DNA of 64,000 bases, from assembly GCA_964384825.1 (NCBI GenBank), contig CAYLMM010000002.1:1-64000 (forward strand), given 5' to 3'. The translations under genes were made by a program, and so were the position numbers. This DNA comes from CAYLMM01 sp964384825 (lineage in GTDB: Bacteria > Krumholzibacteriota > Krumholzibacteriia > LZORAL124-64-63). The notes beneath the pieces are model-generated. The model did no database searches and had not been told where the DNA came from. It saw nothing but the letters and a program-made list of their open reading frames with translations. This document shows, in pieces, positions 25,796-35,250 of this stretch; positions within the stretch are counted from its first letter, which is position 1; every line of letters begins with the position of its first letter.

Positions 25796-26757
25796 GGCGC
25801 GGACTCCAGGTCGCGGGCCATCAGGGCGGCCCCCACCGCGGCGGCCCGTGAACCGAGGGCGGCACGCACGATCCCGGCCGAGCGGCTGGCGGGCGACATC
25901 ACTATGCTGCGGGCGCGCGCGCGGCACGGCGCCAGGATCAGATCCCCGGCCGCCGACACCCCGCCGCCGATGATCACCAGCGGCGGATCGAGCACGTTGA
26001 TCAGGTTGCCGACCGCGATGCCCAGCATGTCGCCGGCGAGGCGCCAGATCTCCCCTGCGTCCTCGTCCCCGGCCTCGGCCAGCGCCCGCAGGTCGTCGGG
26101 GCTGAGGGCGTCGCCGCGCTCGCGCACGACCCGCCCCAGATCGGGACCGGCCTCGCCGTCGGCGACTTTTTTCCGCGCGGCACGGATCAGGGCCTTCGCC
26201 CCGCAGAAGGCCTCGAGGCAGCCGCGGTTGCCGCAGCAGCATTCGGGGCCCGCAGGGTCGACGATCATGTGGCCGATCTCGCCCGCGCCGTCGCTGGCTC
26301 CGGTCACCAGTTCGCCCCGCACCATCACGCCGCCGCCGACGCCGGTGCCCAGGGCCAGCATCACCAGGTCGTCGAACCCCCGGCCGGCCCCCTGGCGCCA
26401 TTCGCCGTAGAGGGCTCCGTTGACGTCGTTGGCGACGATCGACGGCGCCCTCGCGGCCGCGGACATGGTCGCCCGCAGGTCGATCCCCTCCCAGCGCGGC
26501 AGATTGGGCGCCCGGCCCAGCAGGCCGGTCCGCGGGGAGACGATGCCGGCGCAGGCCAGCCCGGCCGCGCGGAACTCTCCGCCCGCGGCGGCGGGTTCGG
26601 CCGCGGCTGCGCCGACGACCCGCGCCAGGGCGTTCCGGGGATCCTCGATGTCGGTGGGAACGCGGCCGGAGGCGACGATGTCGCCGCCGGCCGCGGCGAC
26701 GGCGTATTTGACATCCGTCCCGCCCACATCGGCCCCGAGATACAGCTCGCGCGTCAC
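25792..26757 (-). CDS. ROK-family sugar kinase (glucokinase-like)
   Basis: 321-residue ATP-dependent kinase. The phosphate loop is LYLGADVGGTDVKYAVA and the second motif is LGTGVGGGVMVRGELVTG. The ROK zinc signature is GHMIVDPAGPECCCGNRGCLE, with the three cysteines and histidine in place. No N-terminal helix-turn-helix is present, so it is an enzyme and not a repressor. GTG at 26757 overlaps folC by 4 bases. Glucose is the most common substrate but ROK enzymes vary. Confidence 0.88.
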   Translation of the reverse strand: MTRELYLGADVGGTDVKYAVAAAGGDIVASGRVPTDIEDPRNALARVVGAAAAEPAAAGGEFRAAGLACAGIVSPRTGLLGRAPNLPRWEGIDLRATMSAAARAPSIVANDVNGALYGEWRQGAGRGFDDLVMLALGTGVGGGVMVRGELVTGASDGAGEIGHMIVDPAGPECCCGNRGCLEAFCGAKALIRAARKKVADGEAGPDLGRVVRERGDALSPDDLRALAEAGDEDAGEIWRLAGDMLGIAVGNLINVLDPPLVIIGGGVSAAGDLILAPCRARARSIVMSPASRSAGIVRAALGSRAAAVGAALMARDLESAP

Positions 26758-28196
26758 TCGCCGCCTCCTTCCCTTTCCCCGGAGTCCGCGCCGGCCAGGG
26801 CGGCGAACGCCCGGCCCGCGTCCCGCGGAAGACGGGTCTGTTCCAGATCCCGGAAACCGAGCCGGTACAGGACCTCGCCGACCATGTAGCAGGATCCGGA
26901 GGCCAGCACGACGTCCTGCGGACCGAGTTCGGCGGCCAGATCCCGCAGGGCCTCGCCCACGTCGGCCGCGACACGGACCCGCGTCGCGGCGGCGACGCCC
27001 CACTCCCGCATCAACGCCTCGAGTTCGTCCCGGTTCCGCGAACGCGGCAGGGAAACCGGCGCGCAGACGACCAGATCGGCCTTGGCCAGCGCCGCCCCGA
27101 CATCCGCGCCGATGTTCTTGTCGTGCATCCCGCCGAACAGCACCACCCGGCGGCCTGGCCCCTTGCGACTCGTGAAATGCCCCAGGGCGCCGGTCAGCGC
27201 CTGATCGTTGTGGGCCGTGTCGACGATCCAGTCGGGCCCGGTCAGGACCCGTTGGTAACGCCCCGGCAGGAAAACGTCAGACAGCACGGCCGCCGGATCG
27301 TCCGGCATCGAGAAATACCCGTCCCGGGAGAGCTCGTCCAGGGCCAGCAGGGCCAGCGCCGCGCTGCGGACCATCGGCGGCGCGGGCAGCGGCGGCAGGT
27401 CGGCGAACACGGCCTCGCGGGTGATCAGGCTCCAGGATCCGGGGTTCGTCTCGATCCGGGCCAGCTCGTCCAGGAAATGGCAGGGCGCCCCCGCTGCGAC
27501 GGCGGCGGCGAAGGCCTGTCCGCGCAGCTCTTCGGGCAGCGCGGCGAAGAGCGGGACGCCCGGCTTGAGCAGTCCCAGCTTCTCGGCGGCGATCTCGGGC
27601 AGCGTCGCGCCCAGGATATGCTGATGATCCAGCGCGATGCCGGTCAGCAGGACGGCCGAGCAGGGCAGCGCGTTGCTGGCGTCCAGCCTGCCGCCCAACC
27701 CCGTCTCGCAGCAGAAGACCTCGACCCCCGCCTCCCGCGCGATCTCCAGGGACACCGCGGTCAGGGTCTCGAACCAGCTCGCCTCGTGCTTCTCGGTCAG
27801 GGGGCGGACGCGTTTCACGGCGTCGGCGAAGACGTCCTTGTCGACCGGCTCGCCGCCGATGGTCAGCCGCTCGTAGACCCGCAGCAGATGGGGGCTGGTG
27901 AAGCAGGCGGTGCGCCGTCCGGCCGCGCCCACCAGATCGGCCAGGACCCGCGTGGCGGTGCCCTTGCCGTTGGTCCCGGCCACGACCAGGCTCCGGAACG
28001 CCTTTTCGGGATGGTCCAGATCCTCCAGCAGGCCCCTGACCCTCTTCAGGCCCGGCCGGATCCCCATCCGGTTCAGGGCGAAGAGCCAGCGGGTCTGCTC
28101 GTCCTCGGCCGCGAAGGGCGGGACGGCGTGGGGGTCTATACCGGCTTCGCCGGGGATCGGAGGATGCGATCGGGAATCGGGAGTCGCCGCTGTCAT
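26754..28196 (-). CDS. folC: Folylpolyglutamate synthase / dihydrofolate synthase
   Basis: 480-residue Mur-ligase-family enzyme adding glutamate to folates. ATP loop VVAGTNGKGTATRV, then FTSPHLLRVYERL, and the central LDHQHILGATLPEIAAEKLG. The C-terminal domain carries VDTAHNDQALTGAL. ATG at 28196 has GAGGGGC upstream and lies 9 bases past accD. accD-folC adjacency is widespread in bacteria and supports both assignments. Confidence 0.93.
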   Translation of the reverse strand: MTAATPDSRSHPPIPGEAGIDPHAVPPFAAEDEQTRWLFALNRMGIRPGLKRVRGLLEDLDHPEKAFRSLVVAGTNGKGTATRVLADLVGAAGRRTACFTSPHLLRVYERLTIGGEPVDKDVFADAVKRVRPLTEKHEASWFETLTAVSLEIAREAGVEVFCCETGLGGRLDASNALPCSAVLLTGIALDHQHILGATLPEIAAEKLGLLKPGVPLFAALPEELRGQAFAAAVAAGAPCHFLDELARIETNPGSWSLITREAVFADLPPLPAPPMVRSAALALLALDELSRDGYFSMPDDPAAVLSDVFLPGRYQRVLTGPDWIVDTAHNDQALTGALGHFTSRKGPGRRVVLFGGMHDKNIGADVGAALAKADLVVCAPVSLPRSRNRDELEALMREWGVAAATRVRVAADVGEALRDLAAELGPQDVVLASGSCYMVGEVLYRLGFRDLEQTRLPRDAGRAFAALAGADSGEREGGGE

Positions 28197-28204
28197 GCCG
28201 CCCC

Positions 28205-29083
28205 TCAACCGCGGAAGGGCTGCCGGATGGAGATGTCCCGCCCGTCCACGAACCAGTTGAGGATCCCGGCCAGGACGGCCTTCAGATCCTTGCGATCGGT
28301 GATGGCGTCCAGCATGCCGTGCTCGAGCAGGAATTCGGACGACTGGAAACCTTCGGGCAGTTCGCTGTTGATCGTCTGCTGGATCACCCGCGGGCCCGCG
28401 AAGCCGATCAGCGCGCCCGGCTCGGCCAGGTTGACGTCGCCGAGCATCGCGAAGCTTGCCGTCACCCCGCCGGTGGTGGGGTTGGTCAGGATCGAGATGA
28501 AGGGGACGCCGGCCTCGCGCAACCGCGCCAGCACGGCGCTGGTCTTGGCCATCTGCATCAGCGAGAGCAGCGATTCCTGCATCCTGGCGCCGCCGGACCG
28601 CGAGATCACCACCGCGGCCTCGCGCCGGCGCAGGGCGTCGCCGAGGGCGCGGGCCAGCTTCTCGCCGACCACCGATCCCATGCTGCCGCCCATGAAGTCG
28701 AAATCGAGCACCGAAAGCGAGATCGGAATCCCCTCGACCTCGCCGCGGCCGGTGACCACGGCGTCGTCGCGGCCGGTCTTCTTGATGCTCGCCTTGATCC
28801 GGTCGCGGTAGCGCTTCGAGTCCTTGAAGTCCAGCGGATCGCGCGAGGTGATGCCGCGGTTGGTCTCGTCCCAGGAACCCTCGTCGATCAGCAGGCGGAT
28901 GTAGGCGTCCGTCCCGATGCGCAGATGGTGGTTGCAGTTCCCGCACACCCACAAGCTGCGCTCCAACTCGCGGCGGTACAGGACGTCGCCGCAGCCGGGG
29001 CACTTGCTCCAGAGATTGTCGGGAACCTCATGCTTGCGGGTCAGGGCCTTGATGCCCTTCGCCGCCTGGGTCAGCCAGGACAC
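28205..29083 (-). CDS. accD: Acetyl-CoA carboxylase carboxyltransferase subunit beta
   Basis: 292-residue cytosolic subunit that, with AccA, transfers carboxyl from biotin to acetyl-CoA to make malonyl-CoA. An N-terminal four-cysteine zinc ribbon (KCPGCGDVLYRRELE, VCGNCNHHLRIG) precedes the crotonase-like domain with ISRSGGARMQESLLSLMQM and PTTGGVTASFAMLGD. The GTG at 29083 is chosen for GAGGAGG five bases upstream; an ATG ten codons earlier is possible. Confidence 0.94.
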   Translation of the reverse strand: MSWLTQAAKGIKALTRKHEVPDNLWSKCPGCGDVLYRRELERSLWVCGNCNHHLRIGTDAYIRLLIDEGSWDETNRGITSRDPLDFKDSKRYRDRIKASIKKTGRDDAVVTGRGEVEGIPISLSVLDFDFMGGSMGSVVGEKLARALGDALRRREAAVVISRSGGARMQESLLSLMQMAKTSAVLARLREAGVPFISILTNPTTGGVTASFAMLGDVNLAEPGALIGFAGPRVIQQTINSELPEGFQSSEFLLEHGMLDAITDRKDLKAVLAGILNWFVDGRDISIRQPFRG

Positions 29084-29234
29084 CGGAACCTCCTCGCCCT
29101 TCTCGGGACGCATCGGGCAGTCGACGGGGGAATCCGCGGCGCTGATCGCGCCGTACGCCTTACGGTAGCCTTTTCCCCGCCGGGGGACAACCAGAATCCC
29201 CCCGCCGGACGACGGTGACGAAACCGCCGCCGGA

Positions 29235-29690
29235 TCAGAGGGGCAGGGTCATGATCAGGGCGTCCTCGCGGGGATTGCGATAGTAGTTGGGGCGCACCCC
29301 CAGCAGGTCGAAGCCGTTCTTGCGATAGAAGATGCACGCCGATTCGTTGCTGCGCCGGACCTCGAGGGTCGCCAGGCTGCAACCCCTGCTCCGGGCCTCT
29401 TCGCAGACGGCCCGCAGCAGGATCGTCCCGACGCCGCGGCGCCGCTCGCCCCCCCGCGTCGCCAGATTGATGATGTGCAATTCGTCGGCGACCACCCAGG
29501 CCATGACGTAGCCGACCAGTTCGCCGTTCCGCTCGGCCGCCAGCGGCACGCGCATCGCATCGGGGCGCAGTTCGCTGCGCAGGGAGCTCCGGGGCCAGGG
29601 ATCCACGAAGCTGGCCGCCTCGATCGCCTCGACCACCGGCAGATCGTCCGGGGAAGCGGGGCGAAGCACCAGATCCCCGCCGGCGTTCAA
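29235..29690 (-). CDS. rimI: Ribosomal protein S18-alanine N-acetyltransferase (GNAT)
   Basis: 151-residue GNAT acetyltransferase. The acetyl-CoA loop is RRRGVGTILLRAVCEEARSR and the C-terminal motif is NESACIFYRKNGFDLLGVRP, matching RimI. TTG at 29690 overlaps the tsaB stop by 3 bases and follows GGGGGACC. tsaB-rimI adjacency is common and supports RimI over other GNATs. Confidence 0.88.
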   Translation of the reverse strand: MNAGGDLVLRPASPDDLPVVEAIEAASFVDPWPRSSLRSELRPDAMRVPLAAERNGELVGYVMAWVVADELHIINLATRGGERRRGVGTILLRAVCEEARSRGCSLATLEVRRSNESACIFYRKNGFDLLGVRPNYYRNPREDALIMTLPL

Positions 29691-30502
29691 GGCCGGTCCC
29701 CCTGGCCGTCGCCGTCGCCCCCGGAATCCCCCAGCCGCGATTCGACATCCTCGGCGGGGGTCAACGGAGTCAGATCGAGGCCCCGCTTGACCTCGGCCTC
29801 CGAGGCCCGCAGGTACATCGGAACCAGGGCGAAGGGGCTGACCGGCCGCAGGCCGGATTCCGGATCCGCCGCCGCGAGAGCCAGCGCCTTCGCGGTCTCG
29901 GGATGGGTCGTGGTCCAGCTGCGCCGGGTCGGTTCGCCCCGGGCGCTGAGCTCGGGCCGCAGATCCTTGCCGCCGCCAAGCAGGAGGCTCGCGCCGCTGC
30001 CCGCGTAGGCGGGCGCCTCGGGATCGGGGCAGATCTCCAGGACGCGCGCCCACCAGTCGTCGGCCGACGCCGCGGCCGGAGCCCCGACCGCTTCGACCCA
30101 GGCGCCCCGCCGGCGGTAGATCCCGGCGAAGACCTCCCTGCGCCGGGCGTCCATCACCGGCACCGCCCACTCGCGCTCGGGATGGGCCGCGAACAGGGCC
30201 GCCGCCATGACGTCGAGGGTCGAGACGGCGTAGAGCGGCGCGCCGAGCCCCCAGGCCAGGCCCTTGGCCGTGGCCACGCCGATGCGCAGGCCGGTGAAGC
30301 TGCCCGGACCGTGCACTACCGCGATCCGTTCGAGATCGCCGACCACGAGGCCCGCGTCCTCCAGCATCCCGCCGATGACCGGCAGCAGGGCGTCGGCGTA
30401 GGAACCGGTCACGTTGACGGGACGGTAGTCGATCAGACGGTCCCCGTCGGCCAGCGCGAATCGTCCCCAGGAGGTCGCGGTGTCGAAGGCCAGGGTCAGC
30501 AA
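29687..30502 (-). CDS. tsaB: tRNA threonylcarbamoyladenosine biosynthesis protein TsaB
   Basis: 271-residue ASKHA-fold partner of TsaD in t6A37 tRNA modification. Begins LTLAFDTATSWGRFALADG and has the diagnostic VVHGPGSFTGLRIGVATAKG. The C-terminal part is longer than in E. coli and ends in an acidic Gly-rich tail (DSGGDGDGQGDRP). TTG at 30502 follows GGAGGAGAAG and overlaps tsaE by 7 bases. Confidence 0.92.
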   Translation of the reverse strand: MLTLAFDTATSWGRFALADGDRLIDYRPVNVTGSYADALLPVIGGMLEDAGLVVGDLERIAVVHGPGSFTGLRIGVATAKGLAWGLGAPLYAVSTLDVMAAALFAAHPEREWAVPVMDARRREVFAGIYRRRGAWVEAVGAPAAASADDWWARVLEICPDPEAPAYAGSGASLLLGGGKDLRPELSARGEPTRRSWTTTHPETAKALALAAADPESGLRPVSPFALVPMYLRASEAEVKRGLDLTPLTPAEDVESRLGDSGGDGDGQGDRP

Positions 30503-31014
30503 CGTTCTTCTCCTCCGGTCAGCCAGTCTCGCCACGCCGCGGGAACGTCGGGCCGGCCGCGCAGATGCCAGATGCGATCGTCGGGACCTGAGCCGGGCAG
30601 GACCAGCAGTTCCAGCCGCTCGTCGAGCTGCGGCAGCAGAGGCTCGGGCCATTCGGCCACGACCACGGCCGTACCGGCGGCCGCATCGTCCAGGATGGCG
30701 TCGATGCCGATGTCGTGCAGATCGTCCCGCGGCCCGATCCGGTAGAAGTCCAGATGGTGCAGGACGGGTTCGCCCCGGTAGCGGTTCGCCAGCGTGAATG
30801 TGGGCGAGACGACCTCGTCCCCGATGCCCAGGCCCCGGGCCAGCCCCTGGACGAACAGCGTCTTGCCGGCGCCCAGCGGTCCCCACAGCAGCAGGATCTC
30901 TCCGCCGCGCAGCAGCGGCGCCGCGGCGCTTCCGAGCGCGAACGTCTCCTCGGGCGAGCGGACCTCGCGGCGCCAGGGGAAACCGGCGGGATCGGGAATC
31001 GGATGCTCGGGCAT
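30496..31014 (-). CDS. tsaE: tRNA threonylcarbamoyladenosine biosynthesis ATPase TsaE
   Basis: 172-residue P-loop ATPase of the t6A pathway. Walker A LLWGPLGAGKTLFVQGLA, switch VVSPTFTLANRY and HLDFYRIG are all present; VVVAEWPE matches the Walker B region. Directly between the porX-like gene (15 bases upstream) and tsaB. Confidence 0.93.
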   Translation of the reverse strand: MPEHPIPDPAGFPWRREVRSPEETFALGSAAAPLLRGGEILLLWGPLGAGKTLFVQGLARGLGIGDEVVSPTFTLANRYRGEPVLHHLDFYRIGPRDDLHDIGIDAILDDAAAGTAVVVAEWPEPLLPQLDERLELLVLPGSGPDDRIWHLRGRPDVPAAWRDWLTGGEERC

Positions 31015-31029
31015 CGGGACCTCCGGAGC

Positions 31030-32586
31030 CTAACGCGGCCGCAGGACCGCGAACGGGATCAGCATCTCCTCGAGGGAGATCCCGCCGTGCTGGAAGCTGT
31101 CGCGGTACAGCCGCTCGTAGTCGTGGAAGTTCGTCGGATAGACCAGGTAGTAGTTCTCGGTGGCCACGGCGTAGTTCTCGATGGCGCCCTGGCGCGGCAG
31201 CATGTACCGCTCGGGATCCTTCATCAGGAAGACGTCCTTGGCCGAGACGCCCAGGTTGTCGCCGTACTTGTAGCGCACGTTGGTGCTCGTGTCGCGGTTG
31301 CCCTTGACCATCGTCGAGCGGTTGCAATAGGCCGATCCGTGGTCGGTGGTCATCACCACGGTGACGTCGCGCCGGGCCAGGATCTTCAGCACCTCGAACA
31401 GGCTCGAGTGCTCGAACCAGCTGCGCATCAGCGAGCGGAAGGCGGGCACGTCGGGAGCCAGCTCCTTGAGGATCTGCGACTGCGACCGTCCGTGGGCCAT
31501 GATGTCGAGAAAGTTGTAGACCCCGGCCACCAGCGGCGTATCGCCCAGCGACCCCACCTGCTTGCGCAGATCGTCGGTGTCGCGCGCGTCGAAGACCTTG
31601 TAGTACTTGTACGAGTCGGCCGCCCGCGATCCCGTCCGCTTCAGCAGCTCGCCCAGCAGCTCCTTCTCGAAGGCGTTCTTGGAATGCTGCTGACGGCTCG
31701 ATCCCTTCCACCAGTCCGGATAGCGCGCGGCGATCTCGCTGGGGTAGAGGCCGCTGAACATCGCGTTGCGGGCGAAGGGCGTGGCGGTCGGCAAGATCGC
31801 CCAGTAATGCCGCCGGTCCAGATGGTACAGGGGCTCGAGCAGCGATTCCACGAACCGCCACTGGTCCAGCCGCATGCAGTCGATGACGATCCAGTAGACC
31901 GGGCGGCCCGCGTCGATTTCCGGGGCGATCCAGGTCTCGAAGAGCTTCGGACTGAACAGCGGCGCGTCGGCGTCCTCGCCGCGGACCCAGGCGCCGTAGT
32001 GGTCGCGCACGTAGCGCCCGAAGATGCGGTTGCATTCGGCCAGCTGCTCGCTGTGGGTCTCGAGCAGTCCGTGATCGCTGTACGAGAAGAGGTCGAGGCT
32101 CCACTGGACCAGATCCGAGTAGAGCGATTCCCAGTCGGCGGGCGAGGCGGCGGTCTGCGCCCTGTGCGGCACCTCGCCGAAGTGGGACAGGTAGTCGCGG
32201 GTCACCTGCTCGCCGCGGATGCGCCTGCCCTCGAGCAACCGCTTGAGCGCCGAGACGATCTGCAGCGGCGAGACCGGCTTGACGAGGTAATCGTCGATGC
32301 GCTTGCCGATGGCCCGCGTCATCAGGTCCTCTTCCTCGCTCTTGGTGATCATCACCACCGGCACGTTCTCGCGGATCTTCTTGATCTCCTCGAGAGTCTC
32401 GAGCCCGCCCAGGCCGGGCATCATCTCGTCGAGCAGGACGGCGTCGTAGGATGTATCGCGCAGCATCTCCAGGGCGTCGCGGCCGTTGGTCGCGCTGGCG
32501 ACCTCGTACCCCTTCTCGGCGAGATAGACGATATGGGAACGCAGGTTCTCGATCTGGTCGTCGACCCAGAGGATGCGGAAAGACAA
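31030..32586 (-). CDS. PorX-like response regulator with PglZ phosphatase domain
   Basis: 518-residue two-domain regulator. Receiver domain (1-125): acidic pocket WVDDQ, phospho-Asp53 in VLLDEMMPG, K in YLVKPVSP. Residues about 200-518 form a PglZ/alkaline-phosphatase superfamily domain with VIDCMRLDQW, the nucleophile-type threonine in LPTATPFARNAMFSG, TTDHGSAYCN and YPTNFHDYERL. In Bacteroidetes PorX regulates type IX secretion with PorY and its gene is often next to tsaE, as here. It follows the kinase gene by 4 bases. The output in this organism is unknown. Confidence 0.87.
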   Translation of the reverse strand: MSFRILWVDDQIENLRSHIVYLAEKGYEVASATNGRDALEMLRDTSYDAVLLDEMMPGLGGLETLEEIKKIRENVPVVMITKSEEEDLMTRAIGKRIDDYLVKPVSPLQIVSALKRLLEGRRIRGEQVTRDYLSHFGEVPHRAQTAASPADWESLYSDLVQWSLDLFSYSDHGLLETHSEQLAECNRIFGRYVRDHYGAWVRGEDADAPLFSPKLFETWIAPEIDAGRPVYWIVIDCMRLDQWRFVESLLEPLYHLDRRHYWAILPTATPFARNAMFSGLYPSEIAARYPDWWKGSSRQQHSKNAFEKELLGELLKRTGSRAADSYKYYKVFDARDTDDLRKQVGSLGDTPLVAGVYNFLDIMAHGRSQSQILKELAPDVPAFRSLMRSWFEHSSLFEVLKILARRDVTVVMTTDHGSAYCNRSTMVKGNRDTSTNVRYKYGDNLGVSAKDVFLMKDPERYMLPRQGAIENYAVATENYYLVYPTNFHDYERLYRDSFQHGGISLEEMLIPFAVLRPR

Positions 32587-32590
32587 TGGC

Positions 32591-33829
32591 CTACTCCTCG
32601 CCCGGGAGGGTGATTGCGAAAGTGGTTCCCGACGGGCCGGTCGTCCGGACCTGGATGCGGCCGCCGTGGTACTGCTCGATGATCCGCTGGACCAGGGCCA
32701 GCCCCATGCCCCAGCCGCGCTTCTTGGTCGTGAACCCGGGATCGAAGATCCGGTTCCGCGCCTGCGACGGGATGCCGCCGCCGGTGTCGGCGATCAGGAT
32801 CCGCACCGAGGAACCAGGGCCGTCATCGATCGTGATCCGGATGGCGCCCTTCTCCCCCTTCAGGGCGTCGATCCCGTTCTTGATCATGTTCTCCAGGACC
32901 CACTGCATCAGGCCGCGATTGAAGCGGCAGCGGCGGGTCGTTTCGCAGGAGAACTTCAGATCGACCTCGCCGCCCAGATGCGGCAGGCGGCGCGAGAAGT
33001 ATTCCAGCGTCGCGTCGACCACCTGCGAGAGATCCCCCTCCGAAAGCCGGGGCAGCGAGCCGATCTGGCTGAACCGCTCCGAGACCATCCCCAGGCGCTT
33101 GACGTCCTCGGCCAGTTCCTCGACCACCGCGTCGGGCTCGGGACGGCGCTCGCGCAGGACCTCGAGCCAGCCCATGATCGAGGTGATGGGCGTGCCGAGC
33201 TGGTGGGCCGTCTCCTTGGCCATGCCGGCGAAGAGGCGCTGCTGGTCTCCGCGCCGCTTGACGCCCAGGGCCCAGACGATCAGCAGGAAGAACACCGCCA
33301 GCAGGACCATCTCGACCCAGGGCAGCCACCGGACCGACCGGCCCAGCGACGAGGACCCGTAATGGAGCGACCCGATGCGCTGGCCGGCCTGGGGGCTGAT
33401 GATCGCGAAGGGCTCGTGCTGGGCGTCGAATTTCTTGACCAGCGCCAGGATCTCGTCGATTTCCGGATCGTTGCCGCCGGCGGGATCGATCGCCTGCAGC
33501 TCGAGCCAGCGCTTCGGCATCGGGATGCCGATCACAGGCTCGTTCCACAGGATGGGCCGGCCGATGTTGTCGGTGACCACGAACGGCACTTCGATGTCGT
33601 CGATGCGACGGATCAGTTCCTGCAGCGCGTCGGTCGTCCCGACGCCGATGTTCCGGCTGGTGTAATGGGACAGCAGCCAGGTCGTGTGCTGGTTCTGCTC
33701 CTCGATCCGCTGGGTCAGGCGGAAAGTGAAGAAGCTGATCGCCAGGAAGATCGCCGCGCCGCCCGCCAACAGGTAGACGGTGAACAGGCTGCGCTTCGCG
33801 AAACGCAGCCGGGGAAGCCGCCGGATCAT
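32591..33829 (-). CDS. Sensor histidine kinase, probable partner of PorX-like regulator
   Basis: 412-residue inner-membrane kinase. Transmembrane segments at about 16-38 and 171-190 flank a periplasmic sensor of some 130 residues. The H box is AKETAHQLGTPITSIMGWLE (His209); the ATPase domain shows N in LENMIKNGIDAL, ILIADTGGGIP and KKRGWGMGLALVQRI. Its gene sits 4 bases before the porX-like gene, so the two are a cognate pair, like PorY-PorX. Signal unknown. Confidence 0.88.
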   Translation of the reverse strand: MIRRLPRLRFAKRSLFTVYLLAGGAAIFLAISFFTFRLTQRIEEQNQHTTWLLSHYTSRNIGVGTTDALQELIRRIDDIEVPFVVTDNIGRPILWNEPVIGIPMPKRWLELQAIDPAGGNDPEIDEILALVKKFDAQHEPFAIISPQAGQRIGSLHYGSSSLGRSVRWLPWVEMVLLAVFFLLIVWALGVKRRGDQQRLFAGMAKETAHQLGTPITSIMGWLEVLRERRPEPDAVVEELAEDVKRLGMVSERFSQIGSLPRLSEGDLSQVVDATLEYFSRRLPHLGGEVDLKFSCETTRRCRFNRGLMQWVLENMIKNGIDALKGEKGAIRITIDDGPGSSVRILIADTGGGIPSQARNRIFDPGFTTKKRGWGMGLALVQRIIEQYHGGRIQVRTTGPSGTTFAITLPGEE

Positions 33830-33844
33830 GATCCCCCCGTTTCG

Positions 33845-35110
33845 TCAGCCAATATACTCCAGCCCCCCCATGTAGCCACGCAGGGCCTCGGGCACGCGGA
33901 TGCGGCCGGTGGCCGTCTGGTTGTTCTCGATCAGGGCCACCATCAGCCGCGGCAGCGCCACTCCCGAACCGTTGAGCGTGTGCAGGAAGCCCGACCCGCC
34001 CCCGTCGGCGGGCCTGTAGCGGATGCCGGAGCGACGGGCCTGGAAATCCTCGAAATTGCTGCACGACGAGACCTCGAGCCACTGCCCGACGCCGCCCGCC
34101 CAGATCTCGATGTCGTAGCACTTGGCGGCCGCGAAGCTGAGATCGCCGGTGGCCAGGGTCACCACGCGATAAGGCAGCTCCAGCCGGCGCAGGACCTCCT
34201 CGGCGTCGCGGACCAGCGACTCCAGTTCGTCGTACGACGACTCCGGCCGCACCATCTTGACCATCTCGACCTTGTGGAACTGGTGGACGCGCAGCAGGCC
34301 GCGGGTGTCCTTGCCGGCCGCCCCGGCCTCGCGCCGGAAGCAGGGCGAGAAGGCGACGTAGCGCCGCGGCAGATCGGCGGCGTCCAGGGTCTGCCTGCGG
34401 TGGATGTTGGTCACAGGCACCTCGGCGGTCGGGATCAGGAACAGGTCGTCGACCGGGCAGTGGTACATGTCGTCGGCCAGCTTCGGCAGCTGGCCGGTGC
34501 CGGTCATCGCGTCGCGGTTGACCAGGTAGGGGGCGTTGACCTCCTGGTAGCCCTGCTCGACGTGGAGATCGATCATGAAGTTGATCAGGGCCCGTTCCAG
34601 GCGCGCGCCCGCGCCCTTGAGCAGCGTGAACCCCGAACCGCTCATCGCCGCGGCGGCGTCGAGATCCATCATCCCCAGTGCCGTACCGATCTCCCAGTGG
34701 GGCTTCAGCGGGAAGCCCGGATCCTGCGGCTCGCCATGCGAACGCACCAGGACGTTGTCCTCCTCGCCCCCCTCGGGCACCGAATCGTGCGGGATGTTCG
34801 GGATCGCCAGGTACAGCTTCTCGACCTCGGCCTCGGCGTCCTTGGCCTCGGCCTTCAGCCGTTTGATGTCCGCGGCGATCGCCTTCATCGCGGCGATTTC
34901 GTCGGCGGTATCCTGGCCGGCCTTGCGGCGGGCCGCGATCTCCTTGTTGGCGCGATTGGCCTCGGCCTGGAGGGTCTCGACCTTCAACAGGGCCGCCCGG
35001 CGCAGGGCGTCCTTCTCGTAATAGCCTTCGATGTCCACGGATTCGCGCTTCGCGGCCACGGCGCGGACGACGCGCTCGCGGTTGTCCCGCAGGAACTTCC
35101 TGTCCAACAC
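33845..35110 (-). CDS. serS: Seryl-tRNA synthetase
   Basis: 421-residue class II synthetase. The N-terminal helical hairpin (about 25-100, many Lys/Glu/Ala) binds tRNA. Catalytic motifs include TAEVPVTN, FRREAGAAGKDTRGLLRVHQ and the motif 3 LNGSGVALPRLMVALIEN. GTG at 35110 follows GGAGG at six bases; a longer reading adds 33 unsupported residues. It heads a leftward operon into the PorY/PorX-like pair 15 bases on. Confidence 0.95.
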   Translation of the reverse strand: MLDRKFLRDNRERVVRAVAAKRESVDIEGYYEKDALRRAALLKVETLQAEANRANKEIAARRKAGQDTADEIAAMKAIAADIKRLKAEAKDAEAEVEKLYLAIPNIPHDSVPEGGEEDNVLVRSHGEPQDPGFPLKPHWEIGTALGMMDLDAAAAMSGSGFTLLKGAGARLERALINFMIDLHVEQGYQEVNAPYLVNRDAMTGTGQLPKLADDMYHCPVDDLFLIPTAEVPVTNIHRRQTLDAADLPRRYVAFSPCFRREAGAAGKDTRGLLRVHQFHKVEMVKMVRPESSYDELESLVRDAEEVLRRLELPYRVVTLATGDLSFAAAKCYDIEIWAGGVGQWLEVSSCSNFEDFQARRSGIRYRPADGGGSGFLHTLNGSGVALPRLMVALIENNQTATGRIRVPEALRGYMGGLEYIG

Positions 35111-35175
35111 GACGGGCCTCCAGGAGCCGGGATGGGGGAGTTTTCGTTGCATTCGGCGGTTTCGATTGCTAGAAG

Positions 35176-35204
35176 GGTATAAACAATCGGCCCCGGCCGG
35201 GCAA
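35176..35204 (-). promoter_or_regulatory. Promoter for serS
   Basis: Minus strand TTGCCC (35204-35199), 17-base spacer, TATACC (35181-35176) in the divergent serS/pyrF interval. Confidence 0.5.
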
Positions 35205-35250
35205 GGCAAATCGCCCCTCTCGGCGCGGCTCCCCCGCGCAGGAATCCGAC

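Noticed and set aside
22202..26410. 1402-codon open frame on the plus strand opposite lptD and the ROK gene
   Set aside because: Same reason: the minus strand encodes well-conserved LptD and ROK motifs, while this frame is low-complexity Val/Ala/His/Arg-rich.
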